Source: Sialis fuliginosa (lineage: Eukaryota > Arthropoda > Insecta > Megaloptera > Sialidae). From it: a stretch of 64,000 nt of DNA. Numbering within the stretch: position 1 is the stretch's first letter; each line of letters begins with the position of its first letter. The stretch is taken from positions 6,200,001 to 6,264,000 of the forward strand of contig OY540815.1 of assembly GCA_961205875.1 (NCBI GenBank). Reading direction: 5' to 3'. Positions 36,061 through 47,924 of this stretch are shown here, piece by piece. Below the pieces are notes generated by a model that had not been told where the DNA came from, made no database searches, and saw only the letters and a program-made list of their open reading frames with translations. A program made the translations under genes and the position numbers.

Positions 36061-36363
36061 CAGGTTATGTGATATCGTAATTGACGATTATTTTGTCGTC
36101 ATATATCTTTGTGATTTGACAATGCCCAAAGACGTAGTTTTGTCTGTCTGTTTCGAGTAAACCCGCGAACACTACTGAACTGATTTTGATGGGATTTCAC
36201 TATAACAAAGCCTAAGATCTTAATTTAAAAATATACAGTTTTTCTAAAAATAGTTGTTTTGAATTTTGAACGACTTATGCTTTATTGCAAGTTAAAATCT
36301 AGTTGGTTACTCTCTAAAACTGAATTGGATATGAATCACTAATTCATAAATAATTGTTAAAAG

Positions 36364-36837
36364 CAGGGAATTGAACTAGAATTTATTTACGGTTCGGGTC
36401 CAAATATAAAGTTTGGTTCGGATTCAGGTTTGGGTTCAGCATGGTGCAAAAACCGTTATTTTTTCAGGGTTCGGGTTCGCGTACGAGTTCATTTTATTTT
36501 GTTCGAAAAAAATTATAATTAACAAATAAAACATTTTCTGAAGAAGAAAAAAACATTAATCGTCTTCAAAATATTGCTAGAAAAAATGACAAAAATAAAA
36601 TTACATTTTAAAGATTGAAATCTCTACTTTTCAGATATTATTTTGCAAATTGAAATGTAATTATATAATTTAAAAAAAAGAAAAAATATGGAAAATTTAA
36701 TAGTGGACTTGATAAGCCACATCGTACCATAAAGTTCATACAGATTTCCAGTTTGTTCAATTTATAATCTCTTTTAAAAATCATTGGAGAAAAATCTTAA
36801 GCTATGGGAGATTCTAATGTTTTTATTATTTATTTTA
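36364..36837. mobile_element. hAT-type relic with gttcgggt arrays, right end lost
   Basis: It starts CAGGGAATTGAAC and continues with cggttcgggtcc-type repeats. Its interior (aaccgttattttttcaggg, ttttgttcgaaaaaa, cattggagaaaaa) matches the copy ending at 56506. Its right side is cut by the foldback arm at 36838. Confidence 0.65.
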
Positions 36838-36975
36838 TTTTTAATGTCTTTAGGACTCTGATGATGATAGTATTGCTATTGAAACACGTGTAAGTCTAAA
36901 CTCTTACAATTTTTATGGTTAGGAGATTTGTGTTTGATATATCATAACCATAGTGTCTGTTGTTTGATATAATGA
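36838..36975 (+). mobile_element. Single-arm copy F2 of the hammerhead-bearing family
   Basis: This is one arm of the family seen at 9034 and 49761, running from taatgtctttagg to a degenerate tgtctgttgtttga end. It abuts the right side of a hAT-like element. It keeps the best hammerhead-like core of the three copies (see 36848-36901). Confidence 0.75.
36848..36901 (+). ncRNA. Hammerhead-ribozyme-like motif (type I layout, short stem III)
   Basis: The order is stem-I strand ctttaggact, CTGATGA (36858-36864), a stem-II hairpin (36865-36880, one unpaired T at its base), GAAA (36881-36884), A-C/G-T stem III with an ACGT loop (36884-36891), then A (36892) and agtctaaa. Stem I pairs 8 bp with one bulged G (ACT/AGT, G-C, then TTTA/TAAA). 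All invariant core bases and a GTA cleavage triplet are present. The extra T at the base of stem II and the two-pair stem III make activity uncertain. Short stem III is known for hammerheads in Penelope-like elements. Confidence 0.5.
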
Positions 36976-38518
36976 AGAACGTTTATTGCAAACACATTAA
37001 AAATTATTTTTAGATAGATTTTTTAAGTTTTTATATAAATAAACTTACTTGATTTATTGTTAATAACTCACTAGCAGTTGATTTGTATATCGAAGTAAGA
37101 ATAGATGCCACTTAAATTCCGATGCGCAATCACTATTCTTTTAGTGAAATTTAAAGTGACTAATTTAATTTGTGAAATAACTTTTAACTCAGTTTTAGAG
37201 AGTACACCTATAAAAATATTAGTCGTGTGGCCGGCCCTATTTGAAAGCATTGATTAAATTTCTAACTTGTAGTAAATACTGCACATACGAGCAGTAACTA
37301 AGGCCGCGATTTCAGCACGTAAGAATCATTATAAATTTCACAGAAACGTCAAAACATTTACAAACAATAATTACAACTCGGTTAACAAAATAAATTACTC
37401 TAAGTCATCCACTTGCAAATTATAATGTTATTAAATATACCGACATAAAAATATAGAACAAGCAACTCATATTATTATAAACTGGATTTTTAAATTTAAT
37501 ATATCACTGTACAGTGTACATGCATCACAAAAAAAAACAAATAGAATTAACTTAAGTTCAATGCAAAGTTAGCGTAATTTAAGTCATATTTTTTGTTGAA
37601 AAATTAATATCACTTAATGTGTTGAGCCTTGAATTTTTATTTATATTTAATCATTAACATATATCGTATAAAGTACTTAATATATGATATGTAAATGTAA
37701 ATAATAATAAAATGATATGAATAGTATTAACATTTGGATTATACCGATCAATAGATCATGGATCAGTTCTTATAGATCATTGTTGATCACGTTACATCAT
37801 GTTTTTAATAAACAAATAACATATATACATACTTACACTAACAGGGCCGTCTGGATTATTATTTCAATTATTATATTTGAAATTATGCATTTTAATTTGT
37901 GTTTTATTTTACTTTTTGGTAATTTCTAAGCATTGTATACAAAATTCTTTCATATGTGGTTGGAGTGTATACAGTGTGTCCCAGAATAGATGTAACAAGA
38001 GGTGTAATGAACAATTATTTATAAATTAGTTGATTTGGTCTTCTACAGGATGTTTTATTAGCAAAGTTGTAAAAAAAACTACATATATTTTTTTTTAATA
38101 TTTTAAAAACCACTAAGAAAGTTTGTTGAGAATGCAATTTTGTAACACTGTATCGAATTTCAGAGCATTAAAATTGTTTTTAATACCTAGCAGATAGCGT
38201 TCGCTGGAAACTAATTTGCATTTGCACTCAAGCAAATAATACCGGGCGTAATTCTAGGTAATACGATAGAGCCAAGTCTATAAAATAAAATATATTTAAT
38301 TTTTTTTTAAATCACACTTTGACCCCAAAAACTACAAACAAAGTATAATAAACATTACTAAAAAAAATAATTTATTTTGTATAATTTAAGATGCAAATAA
38401 AAACTTTACAAAAAAGACTGAAAAGATTATATATTTTGTTACGAAAAACAATCCTTAAATCAGCTTAAAATTTTAGGCGTCACACCGCAATATTGTCTTA
38501 AAAATATTGGTAGGTGTC

Positions 38519-39196
38519 AAATAAAGCAAGCTTGTCCAACCCGCGGTCCGTGAGTATCTTTGGTGCGGCCCTCATCTGATAATTTAAAAAAAATATCTTA
38601 TAATAATAAAAATATAACACATAACACAACGCTAAAAGGATTAAACGATTTAAAAAATAAAATACAATGTTTTTAGAATGAAAAAGAAAAACTAGAGGTA
38701 CCTTATTTGAAAGATCCTAATTGGTTGGCAGATTTAGCTTTCAAAAATAAACAAAAATAAAAAAGACTTAAATAAACCCAGAAACACTGAAATGTATACC
38801 TAATAATTAAATTTAACAGTTTTTGAAGTCGGTTTTCTTTTTTCTTTATTAAAAAGTTTTTATTGGCTTGGTACAGATTTAAAAAATTATAAAATTTAAT
38901 TATTAGGTATGTTTCTCAGTGTTTTTAGTTTATTTAAGTCGATTTTTTTTTTTTAAATTAAGTTTTTTCTTTTTTTCTTTTGAGTGTTGTATCTTTGAAG
39001 TCGATGGTCAGATTCCAGTAGCGTAGTAAGAAAAAATAAATACATTGAGCAAATTTTTTAAAGATATTTTGAACTGATGTTTTCTCAAAACACGTTTTTA
39101 GAACACTGAATATTTCGGATGGGGGGTCATGTGCGGGATTGGGTTTAAGCTATGCGGCCCAAAAGGTTTTAAAGGTTGGACACCTATGAAATAGAG
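38519..39196. mobile_element. hAT-type element with near-exact 8-bp duplication
   Basis: The element at 38527-39188 (662 bp) has ends CAAGCTTGTCCAACC and GGTTGGACACCTATG, flanked by aaataaag (38519-38526) and aaatagag (39189-39196), seven of eight identical. Subterminal 'gtgcggccctcat' and 'atgcggcccaaaa' also pair in inverted sense. The interior has a separate inverted pair (acctaataattaaattt at about 38799 and its complement at 38896). Confidence 0.75.
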
Positions 39197-39423
39197 AACC
39201 TCCTTCTTCTTTTGAAGTCGGTTAAAAATAATTAAATACAGTTCTGTCGAAAATAATAAATGCAAGAAATCAAAAACAGTTCTATTGTTGCATGCATTTG
39301 TTGAGTTCCATCGATACAGTTATAAAATATTCAAATATATGTATTATCCGTACATGCGGTGTGCTAAAGAGCATAGATGTCGACGCGCCTCCTAACATAT
39401 GTCGATAATGAACATACACGATA

Positions 39424-39427
<4 letters not shown>

Positions 39428-39467
<40 letters not shown>

Positions 39468-39475
39468 TACACATA
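39428..39475. repeat. (CA)n microsatellite
   Basis: About 16 CA units followed by catacatacacat. A 68-codon minus-strand frame here reads the repeat as Val-Cys and is not a gene. Confidence 0.9.
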
Positions 39476-39697
39476 CCGTACAGTTCATTTGTTTGAAGGT
39501 TAAGCACCGTAGAACGTTTAAAGCGCTATATAATCTAAAATTGATCGGAGATTTTGAAAGTGGAGTTTATTAAAATATAATTTACATAAACGGAAATAAT
39601 ATATTGAATCAGTGTGTCTAAAAATTTAAGCACGAAAGGGCATCTTTAATAAATAAATATACTTTAACAAACATACACAATCAATACTGAAATAATA

Positions 39698-40654
39698 GTG
39701 GAGTCATATAACCGGAATTTTTTATTGAATAAAACAATCTCTCCCTACAGCGATTTTATGATTTTAAAATGTTCCAGGGATCATGATAAGTTCATAACTG
39801 AGTTTGTAGATTAATCCGTTTTCCGCGCGGTACTTTTTTCACGACTTTTCCGGAAAGTCATCAATTTTATCTGATTGCGGTTCGGTTTTTCGCAAATATC
39901 CCCTTTATCGATCTATGGGAGGCGGATTTCTATAACCTATATTTTTAACTACAAAAACAATCACAAACTACGCATATAACAGATTTTTTATTTACTTTAC
40001 AATAAATATGAATATTTTGATAAAAATAAGGAAAAATGTACCTTTTATGATCCTTAATAAACCTGCCAAGTTTAATTCCAAAATATTCAAAATTGCCGCC
40101 AAAACTTATATTTTCAAAAAAAATACCCTACAATTTGAGATAAACAAAATGGCTCTATGATGGTTTGCCCAAAGATGACGCATTAATCAATTTTTTTTAA
40201 ATATAAGTTTTGGCGGCAATTTTGAATATTTTGGAATCAAACTTGGTAGGTATATTAAGGATCATAAGAGGTACATGTTTCCTTATTTTTATCAAAATAT
40301 TCATATTTATTGTAAAATAATTGAGAAAAAATAAAAAATCTGTTATATACGCAGTTTGTAATTTTTTTGAGGTAAAAAATGAAGTTATAATAATCCACCT
40401 CTCACAAATCGATAAAGGGGTTCCTTACGAGTAACCCTATTTTTTTTGGTCAATATTGATCTAGTAGAAGTCGAGATAAAAACCAAACTGCAAACAGAAA
40501 AAATTGATGATTTTCCAGAAAAGTCGTGAAAAAAGTATCGCGCGGAAAACGGATTAATCCACAAACTCAGTTATGAAATTCTCTTGATTCCTAGAACATT
40601 TTAAAATCTAAAAATTGTTTTATTCAATAAAAAATTCCGGTTATATGACTCCAC
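39698..40654. mobile_element. 957-bp foldback element with TA duplication
   Basis: Arms of about 440 bp start GTGGAGTCATATAACCGG and mirror each other through to a spacer of roughly 70 bp near 40130-40195. TA flanks both ends (39696-39697 and 40655-40656). Arms differ at scattered positions, so the two sides have aged since they arose. Confidence 0.87.
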
Positions 40655-41001
40655 TATAATTGTTTTATGGCAGTTTAACTCTCACCAATGATTTGTTGTT
40701 CTGATTCTTTATAAGTTCAATTTAAATTATCTTAATTTATTGTTTTTGAACTTGCTATGGCTGTTAAATCAGCTTAAATTTTTGTAAGTGGGCTTATTTG
40801 TTTGTGAATGAGCCCCTATAATCGAAATTCAAACATATAATATGGTAAAATATAGTAGACGTTTTCCATACTTTGAACCAAATTGGACACTTTCCCTTCC
40901 ATATTCTGGATCCCCACTTCTCAAAGCCACTATATATTTATACAGCTGTCATTTGTAATATAACTAAATGTACAAGTCTTAAGGCTTCCGCGGTAATCTT
41001 G

Positions 41002-41149
41002 ATATGGATCTTGGCTTCTGGGTGTAAGCTGCATCGATTTGGTCATGTTATCGGCCAACGTTTCGTCACACATTGCAGTGGACATCTTCAGTTGGCCGAT
41101 AACACGACCGAATCGACGCGGCTTACACCTAGAAGCCAAGATCCATATA
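41002..41149. repeat. Foldback repeat L with hammerhead-like loop
   Basis: Two arms of 58-59 nt (41002-41059 and 41091-41149, high identity) enclose a 31-nt loop. Read on the minus strand, the loop is CTGAAGA, a hairpin (gtccac / gtgtgac), then GAAAC. This matches the CUGANGA...GAAA core, but there is no room for stem III or a UH cleavage site. The loop core (tgtgacgaaacg) recurs at 25048-25068 and 33672-33690, mostly decayed, and tails like tacacccagaagcc recur at 53065, 55450 and 60690. Confidence 0.6.
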
Positions 41150-41894
41150 ACTGAATGCACCGGCGCAGTTCACAATATGGAACGTCTACTGTAAGTAAAA
41201 ATTATTATCAACCATTATAAATGTTTTTTCGGCTTTTTTTACGATATACAAGCTGAATTCCGTTCAACCACTGTGTTTAATATGTCTTTCATTAAATATC
41301 AAAATGAAATTTTAGATTATAATAAAAAAGAGGGCTCTAAATAATAATTTGAATTCAATGTCGATATCTTGAAAAATAATTTGTTATAAGCACTCAAAGT
41401 TCTAGGTATCACAAAGTTTTAGTGAAAATTAACTAGCTTTTAAAATAATTTCAGTAATAATTCATTAACAAAGAATTCTCTATTTGCACGGAAACACCAT
41501 CTCTCTTACAAATCAATTCAATTCATCATGTGAATATTTGTCTGTTACAAGTCCACTTATGAAAAATATTGAGATAAGCAGAGAAAATTAATTTTTAACA
41601 AAAATTTGAGAATTTTCACTATTCAAATAGTACCAAAAAGTAAGATTGAGTTTCATATCACCAATAATTGTTTATATTAAGTCCTTTTATCTATAAATAT
41701 TTGCTGTACAAACTCATTTACCACAAAAGTAATTTTTTGGACTTGTATTTAACAAACAAATATTCAGGTGAAGAATTGTAATTTTAAAAATATGCATAAT
41801 TTGAAATAACTGTCATCAAACACAAGACACATATTTACTGATGCAGACGTCTATGAGAAATTATATTGAATACAAAAAATTAATAGCTTTTTAT

Positions 41895-42560
41895 AGTTCC
41901 GAAGAACCCTATTAATCTCACTTTGTCGTCCGTCCGTCTGTCCTTTTCAGTCAAATAAAATATCTCGTAAACTATATAAGCTAGAAACATGATATTTAAT
42001 GAACATGTAAATCTATGCCCTCTAGTAAAATATGTACAAATTGATTGAAAAAATAATTTTTAAGTTAGGGGGGGGGGGGCTAAAGAGCTAAAGCTAGGTA
42101 AAAAAAAATATGTTTTTTAATACCAAGACATGTGACACATCAAAATTTATAACCAAACCTGTAGAATTTGACCCTCTTTCTTATTTTTTTCTAAATAAAA
42201 AATGGCGCCTGTAGGGGGCTTTAAAGCAAATCAAAAAAAAAAAAATTGTATATTTAGGCATGTGGGATGTCGAAATGTAGATCTCAATTAGTGGAATATG
42301 GTACTATAGCTTGGTAACTACTGTCTCCAAAAATTTGAAAAAAATCGGTAATGTGGATTTGGTGGGACTACTAACGACAAATACTAAAGTCAACAATATC
42401 AATTCAAATTTTGAAGAGAGGGGCGTCATAGATTTTTTAATTTTTATTTTTATATCTAGGCAAGTTGGGTGTCAAAATGTAGATCTCAATTAGTAGAATT
42501 CGAATTTCTAACTCAAAAAAACATTCCACGTAATACGTACTTCGGAACCATTGTGGAATA
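41895..42560 (+). repeat. Repeat family R, copy 1
   Basis: It contains tttgtcgtccgtccgtctgt, tccttttcagtcaaataaaa, atgccctctagtaaaatatg, aatggcgcctgtagggggct and gtgggatgtcgaaatgtaga. It matches 47925-48490 inverted. A 60-codon frame at 42311-42493 is not a gene. Confidence 0.7.
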
Positions 42561-43012
42561 CACCCGTGTATGTCTTGACCGATTTTTTTAATCTACCCTG
42601 CATTCTTCGTATAATACCTTTGGTTAATATCTATAGAATCCACATTACTATACGGTAAAATTCTATAAAAATACCCATTAATTCTTAAAAAAAATTTCAT
42701 AAAATTTAAGCAAATGATAGAGTATTTGTAGAACATTTTGACAACCACTGCTGCGGCTGAAATCTAATAGCACAGGCATTAAGTGATAATATCCCCAATA
42801 TCTTGAATACAAGTCGCATGCCGTCAGTTCAGGTTTGTTTATGGTATAGTTTTAATTTATACAAGTCAATGACAAGATCTTAAAAGAATATTGGAATCAA
42901 AATATTGAATATCAAATATGTATTACTACTACCTATTTATATCTATCTATAACCAACATGACTATCATATTTGGATTATCCAAGCACTTTGTGTGCTTGT
43001 ACAAAGTCTGTA

Positions 43013-43305
43013 AGGTGGAGTGGGGTAAAATCGTAAACGGGGTAAGATCGTAAACGCTTTAAAACTATTCTAATATCCATTACATTAAATATATATAGTC
43101 CGGAATAGCTAGTACATTTTTTTGATTTTTTATAAAAGTTGTAATTTCCAGTACAAGTTTGTGTTTATGTCAATGCAAATTAAAGAGTGTTAGTTGCACT
43201 TTACGATGATACCAACATAATGTTGAATATTTGAAACATAATTTTAAAAATAAATGGTAAAGTCGAACATATCAAAAACCGGTCCGAACTTACCCCACTT
43301 CACCT
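43013..43305. mobile_element. TA-flanked MITE of the ggggtaaaa type (293 bp)
   Basis: Ends AGGTGGAGTGGGGTAAAATC and the inverse of AGGTGAAGTGGGGTAAGTTC, with TA at 43011-43012 and 43306-43307. Repeated 'ggggtaa-atcgtaaac' follows the left end. It has the same length as the nested element at 17076-17368. Confidence 0.85.
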
Positions 43306-43694
43306 TATATTAATATTTTAGTAAATTATAAAATCTCAAAACCTTTCGGCGGATTTTAATTTGGTTTTGATTGTCACGTGTAAATTTTTATTATTAATTT
43401 CTTTTGATACAAACTGACCAATCATTTAATATGTAATTATAACTGTTCAAAATTACAAATCTAAAGAAGTAATGTATAAATAAAGATTCAATAAACAATC
43501 TTTTACCAGTACAAAAGGGTCTCTTTTTACGCGGTAAATACGTTCCACAGAACAAGAAAAATAGGGCGAAAACAGCTTAAAAAAATTCTTATTTCATTTT
43601 ATTGAAAAGTAACAATATTTTTTCAACAGAATTATCGTCACTATCTGAATATTATTGTATGTTCTATGATCTGAAAATACAAATCGACACCATT

Positions 43695-44180
43695 TGTGAT
43701 CTGAGACCTATCTAAAGACATCCAACTCAATGGGGTAAGTGAAAAAAATGTGAGTTCACTTTTTTCAGTCTATGGGAGGGGGATCCAAAATTTTTGACAG
43801 TGTTTTATTGAAAGTACTAATTAAAAGCTACGTTCTTGAATTTTTTCAGATTTTTGAATTGATAGTTTGGAAATTAGAGGAGGGGGACGCTCTGATAACG
43901 ACTTTGAACGCAAATATATCGTGACAAGGGTTAAAATCAAAAGGTCATATAACATTTTTTGTTGCATTTTAGGAGACATATTTAAAGACACCTAACTTAA
44001 TAGATTAGGTGAAAAATTTGTTTTATGTTTTTTCAAAAATCTTATCATTTCTGTTTTTGGGTCATCAGTCTTTGTCCGTATACCAAATTTCATCTTAGTC
44101 GGTATAAAATTTATATAGACAGACGAACGGACAGGGCGAATTTATAAGGGTTCCTAGTTTTCTACGAAACCCTAAAAATT
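43695..44180 (-). repeat. Repeat family B, copy 4
   Basis: It is the inverse of copy 3: cctatctaaagacatccaac, gtcatcagtctttgtccgta, then gggttcctagttttctacga. It lies within 0.8 kb of the coding exon, in its downstream intron. Confidence 0.68.
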
Positions 44181-44259
44181 AAAATAATTTTTAGTTAAAA
44201 TTTTTGCACATTGTTTTGTAAATTAAATTAAGTACACGTTAAATTACCGTTGCAATTTT

Positions 44260-44930
44260 GCTTCCTCGCAATATCGAAGATACGAGAAGTTATGAGATCG
44301 TTTCAGATTGAGACAAAAAAAATGTTCTCCGATTTCAAAATTTTAAATTGATTTATCCGTTTCACGTCAAGGCAAACACTTTTCGTTCCGTGTCTGTCTG
44401 TCTGTCCGTCTGTCCCCTGAATCCTTGTCATGTTATTGAAACTTGGTCGGATGGTTGGGTCTGACTTGAGGACGGTCCCATTTCAAAATCATCAAAATCG
44501 TGTGTAAGGGGGAAGAGTGACAACCCAAAATATTTATTTTTTCAAAATATCTCAAGAACAACACATGTTACGTGAAAATTTTAGTGAATATTTTTTGTAG
44601 AGCATTAAACCTATAATATGGGTCTACAACGTTTGTTGTAAAATATTCCCTTACAAAGATTTAAAATATCAATTTATATTTGCTTGGATATATTAAACGT
44701 CATTTTGACGTTTAAAATGTCATTTTGACACTTGTCCGAAAATTAAAAATATACGAAACAATGATCAGGTGTGTCTTGAGAAAAATTTAGAACTAATATT
44801 TTTTAGTAAAATTGTATAAAAATTAAATGGTTAACCAATTCCAGGCAATTTATCTCAACATTATCGGTTTTTATTTAAATTGTTGAATAATGAACTACCT
44901 TTGGTGAATTTAGCACGAGGAAGCACTGTG
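44260..44930. mobile_element. Repeat family X, copy 1, immediately downstream of the exon
   Basis: Inverted short ends tgcttcctcg and cgaggaagca. The interior has atgttacgtgaaaattttag, acaacgtttgttgtaaaata and a block of 'cgtcattttgacg' motifs. It ends about 65 bp from the exon's splice donor. A partial inverse copy is at 50840-51175. Confidence 0.65.
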
Positions 44931-44993
44931 CATTTACTTGACAGGTGTTTTTTTTATATGTATAATAAATTTGTTACTAGTGTTACAACTTAC

Positions 44994-45137
44994 CCTCCAA
45001 GTTGTATCGGCTGAAGAGCATTATCGCTGTCCATGCCGGGGTAGTGTCTCGGCTGTGGCGCGGGGTCCGCGCACACCTGCAACACCGTCACCACGGCATA
45101 CCACCACCACCTGGACATCGTCACTGTCGACACCTCT
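44994..45137 (-). CDS. First coding exon of a secreted or membrane protein (partial gene)
   Basis: Read on the minus strand, a pyrimidine-rich tract ending in tttgcag (last base 45138) is followed by 19 nt of 5' UTR, an ATG at 45118-45116 with A at -3, then 41 codons plus two bases. It ends at a consensus donor GTAAGT (44993-44988). The peptide starts MSRWWWYAVVTVLQVCADPA: a short basic start, a hydrophobic stretch (residues 4-16), and a plausible signal-peptidase site after VCA (residue 17). The rest is polar and Pro/Gln-rich, ending QPIQLGG. The exon is much more GC- and CpG-rich than its surroundings. A splice acceptor ahead of the ATG implies at least one upstream non-coding exon at higher coordinates. 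The next exon must start in the phase that needs one base. I do not recognise the protein. It could be a hormone or neuropeptide precursor, a secreted factor or a receptor. Transposon relics flank it closely on both sides. Confidence 0.72.
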
Positions 45138-45473
45138 CTGCAAACACAAAACACATATCATTGTGATGAGGAAGTGTAGAAATAGACGTGTATTATTGTT
45201 ATCCGTACAATAACAGTGATGAATTGAATGGGCGTTTTTTCATACGAAAATATTGTATTGTATGTGTTGGTGAAAAGAGGGGGTGGAGTATTTAAAATAC
45301 GCTCATCATGTCAAAATATTGTGTAGCTAAATTTTAGGCACCTAAAAGTATTGAGGTTTTTATTTGTTTGCTTATTTGGACCTGGGAAGGGGGCTTAATC
45401 TCGGAACGTAAAAATAAATGTTTTTCTATATTTTCTGCTTCTAAATAAAATAAATTTATGATTACCAACACTA

Positions 45474-46246
45474 GGGTGGTCCTTAGATGGGGTTGGGATG
45501 AGTTTTGACTGGGCCGCCCCCCAAATCAGCTCTAAATAATCAAAAATAAATGTGGAAATAGTTTCAACCCTCTATCTTAAAAATTGGCCATTCTCAGAGG
45601 GGGTTTAAACTCTTTATAAAAATCTAGAATACTCATGAATGCATTCCTGGTACTCATATTCCATATCTAGATGGGTAAATTAAACTTGTGATTTGACGTT
45701 GACAGGTATATGGGTCATTGGGTCATTTTTTTTTATAATTTCTGAATAATTTTTTTCCAGAAAAACCTTTGACAATGAAAACATTGATCTTGAAATAAAT
45801 AAAAAATATTCTTAAATTCATAATCAAGAAAAAAATAGGTAATGCCAGTTAAAAATTGATATGGAATGACGTTTTTAATTTTTGAATCATTTTTTTTTAT
45901 TTCAAGATCATTGTAAAACATTTTTCTAATAAAATTATCCAGAAATTATAGAAAAAAAATTTATTTATTTTTTGGTGAAATGACCCAATGACTCATATAG
46001 CTGTCAAGTTTGAGTCAAAAGTTTAATTTATCCATCTAGATATGGAATTTGAGTGCCAGGAATGCATTCATGAGTATTCTAGATTTTCAGAAACAGTTTA
46101 AGACACTCTAGTACGCAGGTCTTGAAAAATAAAAAAAAGCCATGTATTTTAAATGGGAAAATCACCCCCCTCTGTTAATGGCCAATTTTTAAGATAGAGG
46201 ATTGAAACTATTTCCACATTTTTTTTTATTATTTGGAGGACCACCT
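45474..46246. mobile_element. 773-bp foldback element with TA duplication, beside the exon
   Basis: It starts GGGTGGTCC and ends GGACCACC(T), with TA at 45472-45473 and 46247-46248. Arms of about 350 bp mirror each other (tctagaatactcatgaatgc and gcattcatgagtattctaga; ccatatctagatgg and ccatctagatatgg). It lies about 340 bp upstream (transcript sense) of the coding exon. Confidence 0.85.
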
Positions 46247-46845
46247 TACAAAAATTTAAGCTGATTTAACAGCAATAAACTAATATGGTTATAAATATAT
46301 GATTTAAATTTTAAAGTAAACTTATAAATTATATTTCTATGTGTATTCTATTTGTATGTTTGTACTTTACTTAATGAGCTGTAACTAGTAAAGGGTTCTT
46401 CGAAATGATTTGAAATTTCGAATACATAAAACTAGACTAGGTAGTACAGGAGATTTTTTTATGAATCTGCTATAGTTATAATTTACAAAACTAACATGAA
46501 GCATATTTCATTTCAAATGTATTTTTATTACCATACACACACACACCTCCAGAAGATAGTGTCTGTGTCTAATTATTACGACATATCGGTTGATAAAATA
46601 ATAACCAAAAAAGATTAAAATTAGTTAAGATCAGTCTGAAATTAAAAAAATAAAATAAACAATATGTTATTTTTTTCGTTTTAAAACGAAAAACGTTCGA
46701 TGCAATAAATATTTATTTATATACAAAAATATAGATAAAAAAATTACTTCATTCTGTTTATAAATAAATGACTGGATATTTTGAATCAAATGATAACATT
46801 TTTATTTTAATTGCATTATATTTTTAGAATTTATAAACAATTTTT

Positions 46846-47450
46846 TACTTTCTTATACGATGTATATGAAATATACAATATAGTATAAGTAAGTAAAGTA
46901 TTGTTAAGCCGATTTTTTTCGAAATCCGGATTTTGATGGAAGTATCCATTTTGATCTTCCGTGTCGGTCTTTATGCGCTGTAACTCAAATACTGGGAAGA
47001 AAATGTCCTATTTTTGAAAACGATATTTCATCCGGATACGGTTGTTTACTACGTCGATTTTTTAATTTTTCGAATTGCTTTGAAACAGTGAGAATTAGTT
47101 AAAAATTGTAGGTAATGTTATTATCTATAATTTATGTTCTATTCATTTTTTCGATAAAAACAAATTTTTGAAAAAAAAATTTTAATTATAATTCAGATGG
47201 TTCATAACAGCGAAGAAATATCTGCCATGAGTGTCATGGGACTTTCTTACACGTATTACAGAGGTTGAACAGTGTGCGTGTTTGCCTTAGGTACCATGGG
47301 ACTTTCTTATACGTAATACTGAGAGTGAACAGTATGGGTGATTTTAAATAATTATTTTAAAAAATTCACGTACACTGTTCACTGTCAGGATTACGTATAA
47401 GAAAGTCCCGTGGTTCCCATGACAGATATTTTTTATTTAATTTCACAAAA
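46846..47450. mobile_element. Repeat family K, copy 2 (inverted)
   Basis: It starts tttactttcttatacgatgt. Three copies of the gggactttcttatacgta motif (two one way, one inverted) lie at 47236-47412, within a palindromic frame atctgccatgagtgtcatgg ... ttcccatgacagatat. Confidence 0.7.
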
Positions 47451-47924
47451 ACTATTTTTCCATAATGTTTTGGAACCACTGTTTTTGTACAATATGAATC
47501 ATTTTCAATTCAATCAAAACAAACAAATCTAAGAATTCTTTCAGTATTTTGAAATAATGACAAAAGTATTCATAATAAATATAAAGTTTGTATAAAACCT
47601 TTTAACATAATCTTAAATATGTCTTTCATTGTACCTAGTACCGGTTTTAATCTGTCGATAACGATCCTGTATATTTTACAACACGAAAATGAATTAGCAT
47701 CTTCCAATAATGTTTATTTTAATTTAATTTGTCTGTTTATTTATACATCATATGTTTTTGGTTTTAATTATTATGATACATAACATATTTTGCAAATTAT
47801 CTCGTCTCGATATCAGATTTTAACAGTTTCGTCTCGACAAAATACATATAAACCCTACAGATTTATTTATTTACCTATTTATTAACAGGTATTCACGGCT
47901 TCGCATGCATTGTATATAAAATAA

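Noticed and set aside
37847..37865. cagggccgtctgga as a hAT end
   Set aside because: No inverted partner or target duplication found nearby.
39282..39488. 68-codon minus-strand frame rich in Val-Cys
   Set aside because: It is a reading of the CA microsatellite.
44938..45213. 91-codon plus-strand frame
   Set aside because: It is antisense to the splice-bounded minus-strand exon, which explains the openness and GC content.
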